Assembly: GCA_947062675.1 (NCBI GenBank)
Contig: CAMSQM010000017.1
Location: 1 to 55,817 of the forward strand
Direction: 5' to 3'
Length of the DNA stretch: 55,817 bases
Source of the DNA: an uncultured Roseburia sp.
GTDB taxonomy: Bacteria > Bacillota > Clostridia > Lachnospirales > Lachnospiraceae
The translations under genes were made by a program, and so were the position numbers. Positions 1 through 6,788 of this stretch are shown here, piece by piece. Under the pieces are notes generated by a model, which saw only the letters and a list, made by a program, of their open reading frames with translations, had not been told where the DNA came from and did not search any database. The first letter of the stretch is position 1, and every line of letters begins with the position of its first letter.

Positions 1-65
1 GTCTGAGGGTTTATAGGTATCCCTTGAACAACCTAAATACATTATACAAGGAGGTCAAACACATA

Positions 66-428
66 ATGGAAAGGACTATCAAGCGTGGCGATATTTATTA
101 CGCCAAATTAAATCCCGTTGTCGGCTCGGAGCAGGGCGGCAAGCACAGACCCGTACTTATCATCTCTAATGATATGGGCAACAAGCACAGCACTACGGTC
201 ATTGTGGCGGCAATTACGGGCATGGAACACGTCAAAGCAAAACTCCCCACCCACATCATTGCAAAAGGCTATGAATGCCTTGAAAAAGATTCTATCATCC
301 TGCTTGAACAGATAAGGACACTTGATAAACAACGCCTGCAAGAGTACATTGGTACTTTTGACAGGCGTTTCATGTTATTGGTAGATGATGCCTTGGCTAT
401 CAGCATCGGCATTTCCAAAAAGGACTAA
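66..428 (+). CDS. PemK/MazF-family endoribonuclease toxin
   Basis: A 120-residue protein with the family pattern: an N-terminal [23 protein letters not shown] stretch broken here as RGDIYYA, then [17 protein letters not shown], and a late [13 protein letters not shown] segment. These correspond to the MazF beta-barrel core and its RNA-cutting surface. MazF toxins cleave mRNA at short sequences and are normally held by a small antitoxin encoded just upstream; no antitoxin is visible because the window starts 65 bases before this gene. The ATG at 66 was preferred over the upstream TTG at 24 because an AAGGAGGTC ribosome site sits just before it. It lies on the mobile element, where such genes commonly stabilise inheritance, although in this cassette it could also act as a regulator. 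Confidence 0.85.
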   Translation: MERTIKRGDIYYAKLNPVVGSEQGGKHRPVLIISNDMGNKHSTTVIVAAITGMEHVKAKLPTHIIAKGYECLEKDSIILLEQIRTLDKQRLQEYIGTFDRRFMLLVDDALAISIGISKKD

Positions 429-487
429 CCATCCCGTTATATCGTACAAACCCTAACGAATATCATATAGCGAGGTGGTGTTGATGA

Positions 488-688
488 TTGAAGCGTCGTG
501 AGTTTGTCTATGTCGGAGAGCCTGCTCCGCAAATCACAGAACAGGAACACACAGCGTTTTATCTGCAATTTCAAAAGTCAATACTTGCTTCTCTGAAAAA
601 AAGAGAACTATTGACACACTCGCAGTATGAGCGTTGTATCGAGGAAATAGAAAAGCAATACAGAAAGAACAACCGCAGCCAAGCCTAA
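488..688 (+). CDS. Small SHOCT-like protein of the mobile element
   Basis: A 66-residue charged protein. Its C-terminal half (LKKRELLTHSQYERCIEEIEKQY) has the pattern of a SHOCT domain, a short helical module of unknown function often fused to or encoded beside mobile-element and membrane proteins. The start is a TTG about seven bases after a GAGGTGG ribosome site. An ATG at 484 in another frame gives only five codons, so the TTG frame is the likely gene. It sits between the toxin and the recombinase, all on the same strand; I infer it belongs to the element's integration module, perhaps as an accessory or control factor. No signal peptide or membrane span is seen. Confidence 0.65.
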   Translation: MKRREFVYVGEPAPQITEQEHTAFYLQFQKSILASLKKRELLTHSQYERCIEEIEKQYRKNNRSQA

Positions 689-739
689 ACGCTTGGCTCT
701 TTACATATGTTTCGTGAACCATCGCTACTCAGTCAACAA

Positions 740-759
740 CCCCGCTGCAAGCAGCGGGG
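740..759. repeat. Perfect 9-bp inverted repeat with AA loop
   Basis: CCCCGCTGC, AA, GCAGCGGGG form a perfect palindrome in the 245-base untranslated stretch (689-933) between the SHOCT-like gene and the recombinase. As RNA it would fold into a strong hairpin, but no T-run follows on the plus strand, so it is not a standard terminator. The rest of 689-933 has no recognisable gene. Confidence 0.7.
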
Positions 760-933
760 TATGTGACCCTCGCGGCATTCGCCAAATGGATGCTGGCGCA
801 TCCGCTTGGCTCATTGCCCGCGGGAATCAAGAATAAAAATGTACGATTTCCAAATTTGCACATTCGACAACATACCTCTATGAAACTATACTTAAAATAC
901 GGCAATGCTTTTGTCGGGAAAGGAGCTATTCTT

Positions 934-2673
934 ATGTCAATAGACAAATACGAAACCCTCAATCAAGAGAGAAAAATACAGAATATGAAAAAGAAAGTTG
1001 CCGCTTACTGCCGTGTCTCCACGGACAATGACGACCAGGCAAATTCATTTGAAAGCCAGCAGCGGTATTTCCGCCAGTATATCGAACGTAACCCCGATTG
1101 GGAGCTTTATGCCATATTTGCCGATGAGGGCATCTCTGGAACGAACACGAAAAAGCGAAAAGAATTTAACCGCATGATTGCGTGTGCAAAAAATGGCGAT
1201 TTTGATTTGATTATTACAAAGGAGATTTCCCGTTTTGCGAGAAATACCCTTGATAGTATATTCTATACCCGTGACCTCAAGAAACACGGTGTCGGCGTTA
1301 TCTTTCTGAACGACAACATTAACACCTTGGACGGCGATGCGGAGCTTCGCCTTGCCATTATGTCCTCTATCGCACAGGAGGAAAGCCGCAAGACTTCCGA
1401 GCGTGTCAAATGGGGACAGAAACGCCAGATGGAGCAAGGCGTTGTGTTCGGGCGCAGTATGCTCGGCTATGATGTAAAAGATGGCAAAATGTATATCAAT
1501 GAAGATGGAGCTAAAATCGTCCGTCTTATCTTTCGCAAGTTCGTGGACGAGGGCAAAGGCACCCATGTTATCGCCCGTGAGCTTCGGGAGGAGGGAATAA
1601 GTCCCATGCGTGTGAAAGAATGGAGCAATACCGTCATTTTGCGAGTAATACGCAATGAAAAATACTGCGGCGACTTAGTTCAGAAGAAAACCTATACGCC
1701 AGATTTCCTATCCCATGAAAAGAAATACAACCGAGGACAGGAGGAATTTGTCATCCTCAAAGACCACCACGAGCCGATTATCTCCCGTGAGCTTTTCGAC
1801 AAGGCAAACCGCATTTTAGATGCAAAATCGCTTTCGCAGGAGGGCAAGGCAAAACACAGCAACCGCTATCCGTTCTCTGGAAAAATCAAATGCGGCAGAT
1901 GCGGGGCAAGCTATGTTGCCCGATACAAAACCCGAAAGGATGGAAGCCAGTATAAGGCATGGCGTTGCTTTGAGGGCGCAAAGCATGGAAGCCCCCACAT
2001 CGACAAAGCAGGAAACCAAGTGGGCTGCTCTGGAACAAGCATCCGCAACGAAGAAGCCATCCACATTATGTATCTTGTCTGCAAGCAGCTCACCATTGAC
2101 CGCCAGAAAATAGCGGATAACTTGATTAAAACGATTCAAAAGGTGATTTCACTGGATATGACTGGTGCAGATACAAATACTCTGGAAGATAAAATTGAAG
2201 CGGCGCAGAAAAAACGTACTGATTTGATTGACCTTTACACAAGCGGCGATATTGACCGTGACGAATTTACGGCTCTTAGGGCAAAATACGATGCTGAAAT
2301 CAACGGTTTGAAATCCATGATGGAAAGCATGGAAAAACAGCAGGTTGTAATTGCGAAGCAAAAGGAGCTGATGGAGGACATTAAAAACGCCGTGGATGAG
2401 CTTATCGGCGGCATTGAGTACGAGGATGAATTTTACACACAGCTACTTGACAAAATGGTGATTAACGACAGAGAGAACATAGATGTATATCTGAATTTAC
2501 TTCCCCTTAAATGGAGCTATACGGTTGCGGGCAGCATAAACTGTCTAAAGGACAGACAGCTAAAAAAAGCGTTAGCCTCTGAAAACGCCCTGCAAGCACG
2601 GCGGAACATTTCAGAGGCTTCACTACCGATATCCGTAAGCAGACCTGCCACCTTGCGGTACGGCATGCTGTAA
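934..2673 (+). CDS. Large serine recombinase (integrase/excisionase of the element)
   Basis: A 579-residue site-specific recombinase. The N-terminal resolvase domain (about residues 20-170) has the catalytic serine in AYCRVSTD (Ser29) and the arginine-rich ISRFARN motif. It is followed by the recombinase domain (about 180-300, with GRSMLGYDVKDGK and NEKYCGD), a zinc-ribbon (KCGRCGAS ... WRCFEG ... VGCSG) and a C-terminal coiled coil (EDKIEAAQKKRTDL). Such enzymes cut and rejoin attachment sites to insert or excise their element. The ATG at 934 was chosen for its GGGAAAGGAG ribosome site; an open frame extends upstream to 763 but without family-like residues. The last roughly 18 codons (2619-2673) lie in host cotJC DNA read antisense, so the C-terminus is host-encoded in the integrated state and would change on excision. 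Confidence 0.95.
   Translation: MSIDKYETLNQERKIQNMKKKVAAYCRVSTDNDDQANSFESQQRYFRQYIERNPDWELYAIFADEGISGTNTKKRKEFNRMIACAKNGDFDLIITKEISRFARNTLDSIFYTRDLKKHGVGVIFLNDNINTLDGDAELRLAIMSSIAQEESRKTSERVKWGQKRQMEQGVVFGRSMLGYDVKDGKMYINEDGAKIVRLIFRKFVDEGKGTHVIARELREEGISPMRVKEWSNTVILRVIRNEKYCGDLVQKKTYTPDFLSHEKKYNRGQEEFVILKDHHEPIISRELFDKANRILDAKSLSQEGKAKHSNRYPFSGKIKCGRCGASYVARYKTRKDGSQYKAWRCFEGAKHGSPHIDKAGNQVGCSGTSIRNEEAIHIMYLVCKQLTIDRQKIADNLIKTIQKVISLDMTGADTNTLEDKIEAAQKKRTDLIDLYTSGDIDRDEFTALRAKYDAEINGLKSMMESMEKQQVVIAKQKELMEDIKNAVDELIGGIEYEDEFYTQLLDKMVINDRENIDVYLNLLPLKWSYTVAGSINCLKDRQLKKALASENALQARRNISEASLPISVSRPATLRYGML
2574..2619. repeat. 11-bp inverted repeat at the element/cotJC junction
   Basis: AGCCTCTGAAA (2574-2584) and TTTCAGAGGCT (2609-2619) are perfect inverted repeats separated by 24 bases. 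The right arm ends exactly where cotJC family similarity begins. The overall 46-base span is about the size of a serine-recombinase attachment site, so this may be part of the att site; it might instead be a hairpin at the end of the recombinase message. No T-run follows it. The matching site at the other element end is outside the window, so the crossover bases cannot be fixed. Confidence 0.6.
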
Positions 2674-2810
2674 CGCTGGGACAGATAACGCATCGAGGCT
2701 CCGATTTCTCCGTCCGGCCCTCCGTACTGCGTCATGATAATCTGCGCAATTTTTGCATTCGGCCTTGTGATATTTACCGGATATTCCAGTCTTCTCTCAT
2801 AATTCCACAT
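2619..2810 (-). pseudogene. cotJC: cotJC 5' fragment, interrupted by the mobile element
   Basis: The first 64 codons of a CotJC/manganese-catalase-like spore-coat protein: MWNYERRLEYPV ... QYGGPDGEIGAS ... RYLSQRY ... GLLTDIGSE. Family members run about 190-220 residues and continue after DIG(T/S)E with an EFAHLEM-type metal-binding segment; here the frame instead runs into element DNA (ASEMFRRAC...). The ATG overlaps the cotJB stop (TGATG), so it is the third gene of cotJABC. CotJC is a coat protein made in the mother cell, related to di-manganese catalases. The missing 3' part should lie beyond the left end of the element. If the element is excised precisely, for example during sporulation, the gene could be restored; otherwise it is dead. 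Confidence 0.85.
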
Positions 2811-3079
2811 CAGCAGTTCCCCCCTTCCCACGGCAGCGGCTGCGCAGACCAGGTCCAGAAATCTCCCGGGTTTGCACTGTCAATCGTGAGCGGACCGTAT
2901 TTTTCGGCGTAAGCCCGCATCGCGCATCTGCGCAGGTCAATATAATGGTTAAAATATTTGAGGGCCTCCTCATCCTTCGGATGGGTATCCAGATACAGGG
3001 TGATATCCACGACTGCAAAACTGACCATGTTTATCCAGTGTAAAAGCTGCGCCTGGTTCATCTGGCTGATCATCATCAT
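2810..3079 (-). CDS. cotJB: Spore coat protein CotJB
   Basis: An 89-residue protein matching CotJB: an N-terminal helical part (FAVVDITLYLDTHPKDEEAL), then YFNHYIDLRR and a tryptophan/proline-rich tail (PGDFWTWSAQPLPWEGG) close to the B. subtilis ending. It is made in the mother cell and needed for assembly of the CotJ inner-coat proteins. The start overlaps the cotJA stop (ATGA); ATG codons at 3076, 3073 and 3061 are alternatives and the exact start is uncertain. Its stop overlaps the start of the interrupted cotJC, so the three genes are translationally coupled. Confidence 0.92.
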   Translation of the reverse strand: MMMISQMNQAQLLHWINMVSFAVVDITLYLDTHPKDEEALKYFNHYIDLRRCAMRAYAEKYGPLTIDSANPGDFWTWSAQPLPWEGGNC

Positions 3080-3288
3080 CGCCTGCCAATCCCCCTTCCC
3101 ACAAAAGGTTTGTCAAGCTCCGGGAAAATCGTTCCGACTTCCAGCGCCTTATCCGGTTCATAGACTGTTGTAAAATACTGCCACGGAACATAGGCCATGG
3201 CCGGCACGAAATCATGCTCTGTATATCCATTATCACCGCCGCAGCCACAGGGCTTCTCCACGGGCACCGGCATCCTGTAATTTCTCAT
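3076..3288 (-). CDS. cotJA: Spore coat associated protein CotJA
   Basis: A 70-residue protein with the CotJA core: AYVPWQYFTTVYEPDKALEV then GTIFPELDKPFVG, the same order as the B. subtilis protein. The N-terminus carries a CGCGG cysteine cluster. The ATG at 3288 was chosen over 3294 because it lies seven bases after AAGGA. It is the first gene of cotJABC. A 70-base gap separates it from the upstream coiled-coil gene. A CATAAATT sequence in that gap resembles a sigma-E -10 element, but I saw no convincing -35, so the sporulation promoter is only suspected. Confidence 0.9.
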   Translation of the reverse strand: MRNYRMPVPVEKPCGCGGDNGYTEHDFVPAMAYVPWQYFTTVYEPDKALEVGTIFPELDKPFVGRGIGRR

Positions 3289-3358
3289 GCACATTTCCTT
3301 CCAGATTGTTATCTCTCTATAATTTATGTTCTAAAATCCGGAATGGTGCATAGGAATC

Positions 3359-4543
3359 TTAAGCTTCGCTCAGTTTGTCGATCGAGGAAAGAATCTCTTC
3401 CATCTGCGGGCGCCTCCCGCCTGCCTTGTCCAGCAGACGCATAATTTCCCGTCTGCGGGATTTCAGCTCTCCCAGGTTATATTCAATTCTGCCGCGTACT
3501 TTCTGTCTGCGGGCAATCAGATCGTGTTTGATCTCCACCATCTCCTTTGCATCGACGAGCGCCGCCGCCTGTGTCACCCACACGCGGGAATCGTACAGCT
3601 CATATCCCAGGAGCTGCCGGACCAGCTTGCCGTTATAATATTCCAGATCCTCATTGGTTCGCTGAAAACGCTCCCGATCCTTCACCGCCTCCAGATAATA
3701 CTCCCACTGCTGTTTCAGTTCCGCGGCATTGCGCACATGATATTTTTCACAGGCGTAATCCACGGCATTTTCAATGCTGACGTATTTCAGCTTTACCCTG
3801 TTCTGGAGGACAATGGCGCGGTTGATATGCCGCTCCGCTGATTCAATTTCCGTCTCATCGTTGCGGATTCTCAGATAAATCCAGCAGATCAGAACGGCTG
3901 TAATCAGCGAGTATGCCATCCAGGCATATCGAAGATCTGTTTTTAAAATAACCTGCAGGAAAAAAAGGGCAATTGCCGCCACTGCGGCGATACCTGCCAG
4001 AATATAAAGCATATTTTTAAGATTTACACTCTGATGTCCCAGAAACTCTTTTCGCAGATTCCACTCCGCTTTTTCCCGTTCAAGATACTTCATATCCTTC
4101 TGCAGCGTATCCCGGTACACCTCATTTGCCGAAAAACGCTTGATGGCGGATGGCATCTCATTCTCTTCGAGCTGCATCTGGACGTACTGCGCATCCGACA
4201 GCTTTCTGGAAGAATTGAGAAAACTGGTTCTGGACTGATTCAGGCGCACGACATTCGCCGCCGTCTCCTCAATCTTTCTGCGCTCTTCTCCCTGGAGATC
4301 CTCAAGACGCTGCACATCATTCAGATAGGATGTCAGCCTGCGGTATTCCGCTTTTTCATCATCGACATCCCTCGCCGTTTCCATCATCTGTTCAAGCTGC
4401 TCCACAATATACTGTTCAATTTTCCGCGCACTCTCAATATTTCGCGGCTCTCTCAGATCCTGTTCCGTCAGAATTCCCTCGTCGGATTCCCCGTATTTTT
4501 TTCCCGCTTCTTTTCTTTTTCTGTTCCATTTCCAAGAAAACAT
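3359..4543 (-). CDS. Coiled-coil protein with two membrane spans, last gene of the DUF5717/DUF5716-like locus
   Basis: A 394-residue protein I do not recognise as a named family. Residues 1-170 are charged and helical, heptad-like (ARKIEQYIVEQLEQMME, QRLEDLQGEERRKIEE). Two hydrophobic spans follow at about 179-199 and 206-226 with a short loop. A second coiled-coil region fills the rest (about 228-394, ending EEILSSIDKLSEA). Both helical arms would face the same side, most likely the cytoplasm. It starts 11 bases after the TPR gene stop with an AAGGAAG ribosome site and is the last gene of the four-gene set. I infer it anchors the other three proteins to the membrane. A distant structural analogy to septum or chromosome tethering proteins is possible but not supported by motifs. 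Confidence 0.75.
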   Translation of the reverse strand: MFSWKWNRKRKEAGKKYGESDEGILTEQDLREPRNIESARKIEQYIVEQLEQMMETARDVDDEKAEYRRLTSYLNDVQRLEDLQGEERRKIEETAANVVRLNQSRTSFLNSSRKLSDAQYVQMQLEENEMPSAIKRFSANEVYRDTLQKDMKYLEREKAEWNLRKEFLGHQSVNLKNMLYILAGIAAVAAIALFFLQVILKTDLRYAWMAYSLITAVLICWIYLRIRNDETEIESAERHINRAIVLQNRVKLKYVSIENAVDYACEKYHVRNAAELKQQWEYYLEAVKDRERFQRTNEDLEYYNGKLVRQLLGYELYDSRVWVTQAAALVDAKEMVEIKHDLIARRQKVRGRIEYNLGELKSRRREIMRLLDKAGGRRPQMEEILSSIDKLSEA

Positions 4544-4554
4544 AGGCTACTTCC

Positions 4555-5391
4555 TTATAGTTCACAATTTTTACGATACTGTTCTTTCCGGTTTTCGAGC
4601 AATTGATAAAGCACCTGCTTTTCTGCTCTTTCCGCGCCGTCTCCGCCGTTTCCCGGAACCTCCTTCCCGGAATCTCCTCCTGAAAAGGCCGGGATATCCC
4701 CGGAGTTTTTCTTACCCGCCTCCGACAGGACGGCTTCCATCTCTTTGAGCTCTTCCGGGGGCACCCCGGACAGGCGCGCCGTCTCTTCAGCCAGAACCAT
4801 GTCCCCTGCCAGGAAGCAGGCCATCAGACACTCCCGCAGGGATTCTCGGTTCTTATTGTGCTCATAAGCCGTCCGGTAACACAAAAATGCCTCCCGGAAC
4901 CGGAACAGACGGACGTACGCGGTTCCAAGATTGTGCCACAGGTTTCCCGCCAGAAGAGGATCTTCCTCCCCGCGGTTTAAAAGTCTGCGGTACTCCAGAA
5001 TGCCGCAGGCATAATCCCCGTTTTCCAGATACCGGTCAGCGCGAAGTTTTGCGCACTCAGCCTCAGACTTATGCTCAATATCCCACAGGCGCTCTCTGAG
5101 CGCCTGTACATCTGTACAGTATCCGGATTCAGACAGAATACACGCGGCAAATTCCGCCAGCGGGCCGCCCGCCTTCCGGATCCGCCGCATTTTTTCCGCG
5201 GTCTCCGTGAGGCCGAAAGCCTCTTCCATCCATCTGCACAGCTCCTCATCCATAAAACTCTTTCCGAGCAGATACAGGTTGTTTTCAATATAATAACTGA
5301 GCTCCTCAATGGAATAAACATTGAGGGAAGCAGCCCTGATATAGCAGGGCTCCGGCGCAGCCTTTCTGCTGCACAAAATCAGATCGCCCAT
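4555..5391 (-). CDS. TPR-repeat protein
   Basis: A 278-residue soluble protein. The central part (about residues 120-205) shows tetratricopeptide-like helix pairs: AKLRADRYLENGDYACGILEYRRLL, LWHNLGTAYVRLFRFREAFLCYRTAY and LRECLMACFLAGDMVLAEETAR, each broken by turns. The N-terminal part (SIEELSYYIENNLYLL) is helical and conserved-looking. A Gly/Ser/Asp-rich linker precedes a final basic helix (QLLENRKEQYRKN). The ATG at 5391 was chosen over 5421 because AAAGGGGGTG lies seven bases upstream. It follows the Hsp70-like gene after a GC-rich gap of 135 bases and is close to the membrane coiled-coil gene. TPRs bind partner proteins, so it is probably the adaptor of the complex. Confidence 0.8.
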   Translation of the reverse strand: MGDLILCSRKAAPEPCYIRAASLNVYSIEELSYYIENNLYLLGKSFMDEELCRWMEEAFGLTETAEKMRRIRKAGGPLAEFAACILSESGYCTDVQALRERLWDIEHKSEAECAKLRADRYLENGDYACGILEYRRLLNRGEEDPLLAGNLWHNLGTAYVRLFRFREAFLCYRTAYEHNKNRESLRECLMACFLAGDMVLAEETARLSGVPPEELKEMEAVLSEAGKKNSGDIPAFSGGDSGKEVPGNGGDGAERAEKQVLYQLLENRKEQYRKNCEL

Positions 5392-5526
5392 CTGACACCC
5401 CCTTTCACGGATATCACACACGGCCCCGGTCCTCCTGCGCTCCGCCCGGGCGCAACGGGCACCGCACAGCCGTCATCTCCCCGGCCTGTGCCCGGCACGG
5501 CCTGTCAGACACGCTTTCAGCCGCTT

Positions 5527-6765
5527 TTAAGATCCGGCAGAGAGAGACATGACATATTCCCACATCTTTTCTGACGCGGGAAAAATCTCCCCGAACCCCA
5601 GGTCTTTTATCCCAATGCACACCTTACTGTCCGACAGCGGCTTTGCGGTGATCTGAAGACGCGTCGCTCTCGGCGGCCTCTCCGGCAGATCAGTAAGTTC
5701 CAGCTTCTCAATTCTCGCCTCCCGGCTGTCCGGCTGCTGGAGCCAGAAGTCGATTTCCGGAGTGCCGTCGAGCAGAACCTCGCATTCCCCGACCGCCTCA
5801 TACCAGTTATCCCCCGCACTGATAAGCGTAAAAAACTCCGTCGCCCCGCTGTTTCGGACTTTTAAATATACATTTACCTTCATTTCATTATCGCCCAGAT
5901 ATACATACGGCCATTCCAGCTTTTTTGCGCGGACCGCCGCCGCATAGCAGGCTCCCTTGGAATAAAGGTTTTTTCCGATAAATGCCCTGCGGCCCCTGCA
6001 CAGATAAGCGACCGACAGCTTCATCCAGTTTCCCTCAAAACCGTCGCCGACCAGATATACGGAGGAAACCGTCCGCCCCTGGAAAAAATTTTTTATCTTT
6101 TCCAGAAAAGCCTCATCCCGTCCGCTGCTGCCCAGATTCGTCCGCTCTTCCGCAAGGGTCACAACCTGCGGTATGGTGCGCTGGTTGCGCGAGATCCGCA
6201 GACACCGCAGTTCCTCTCCGCGGCAGTCAAACAGACAGACATCATGCCGCATCAGCTCCTCATTCTGGCTATAACAGAAATAATAAAAACATTCCTTCCG
6301 GTCCAGAAGCGTCACCTGCCCGGCCGTAAAGTTCAGCTTCGCAGCCGCCCATGCAAACAGCTCCGTCACCTCCCGCGAAAGACTGTCGAGTGAGACCACA
6401 AGACGCTCAATCACAGCGGGAGGCTTAAGGCGTGCGGACAGCCAGAGCACTTTCTTCAGAAAAAGAGCAAAAAGCTCCTTTGCCGGAAAAAACTCTTTTC
6501 CCACCGGCACCTGTTCCCCTCTGAGTGCTCTGCCAAACGGCGCGTCCACCACCTCCCCCTCGCCGGAACGCATCAGCTTCACCGCCTCCTCACCGGCGCA
6601 CCACTGTCCTGTTTTCCTGTGTCTCGCGAGCAGCGCCGGTATCTGATATACCTCCCTGCCCGCCACCGTACTGACCGTCTCCGGCTCCTTCATATTCAGC
6701 TGGAAGAAGCTGATTACAGCATATTCGTCATCCAGGTCCAGGCCGAGATAATACTGATTCTCCAT
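5527..6765 (-). CDS. Degenerate Hsp70/actin-like fold protein (DUF5716-like)
   Basis: A 412-residue protein with the layout of an Hsp70/actin nucleotide-binding domain. YLGLDLDDEYAV (6-17) corresponds to phosphate loop 1, IPALLARHRKTGQWCAGEEA (42-61) to the Hsp70 IPS...VGEEA strand-loop, LVVSLDSLSREV (122-133) to connect 1, LFDCRGEELRC (178-188) to phosphate loop 2, and SVYLVGDGFEGNW (235-247) to the adenosine motif, then GACYAAA (271-277). The DLG and GGGT glycines of active ATPases are missing, so nucleotide hydrolysis looks doubtful. The C-terminal 120 residues look beta-rich. I believe it is the DUF5716 family but cannot check. It starts 23 bases after the 1214-residue gene with an AAGGA ribosome site, in one operon. 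Confidence 0.72.
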   Translation of the reverse strand: MENQYYLGLDLDDEYAVISFFQLNMKEPETVSTVAGREVYQIPALLARHRKTGQWCAGEEAVKLMRSGEGEVVDAPFGRALRGEQVPVGKEFFPAKELFALFLKKVLWLSARLKPPAVIERLVVSLDSLSREVTELFAWAAAKLNFTAGQVTLLDRKECFYYFCYSQNEELMRHDVCLFDCRGEELRCLRISRNQRTIPQVVTLAEERTNLGSSGRDEAFLEKIKNFFQGRTVSSVYLVGDGFEGNWMKLSVAYLCRGRRAFIGKNLYSKGACYAAAVRAKKLEWPYVYLGDNEMKVNVYLKVRNSGATEFFTLISAGDNWYEAVGECEVLLDGTPEIDFWLQQPDSREARIEKLELTDLPERPPRATRLQITAKPLSDSKVCIGIKDLGFGEIFPASEKMWEYVMSLSAGS

Positions 6766-6788
6766 AAAATCAAGTCCTTTTCTGCGGC

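Larger units (their letters stand above)
1..2619 (+). mobile_element. Right end of an integrated element inserted in cotJC (partial)
   Basis: Three plus-strand genes (PemK-like toxin, SHOCT-like small protein, large serine recombinase) end abruptly against a host spore-coat gene. The host cotJC reading frame on the minus strand matches its family down to about 2619 and then changes to unrelated residues, which marks the element boundary to within a few bases. The recombinase gene abuts and crosses this boundary, the usual arrangement for elements that integrate with a large serine recombinase. By eye the element is more AT-rich and has different codon use from the flagellar region. The other end, the rest of the cargo and the 3' part of cotJC lie to the left of the window, so size and type (integrative conjugative element, prophage or simple island) cannot be told. 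Confidence 0.8.

Noticed and set aside
740-759. Intrinsic terminator between the SHOCT-like gene and the recombinase
   Set aside because: The stem is strong but no T-run follows on the plus strand, so it is kept only as a palindrome.
763-933. 57-codon upstream extension of the recombinase
   Set aside because: It has no family-like residues and contains half of the hairpin region; the ATG at 934 has a good ribosome site.
2517-2618. Minus-strand continuation of cotJC (ASEMFRRAC...) as a real C-terminus
   Set aside because: It lies in recombinase DNA, shows no CotJC similarity and would lack the metal-binding residues of the family.
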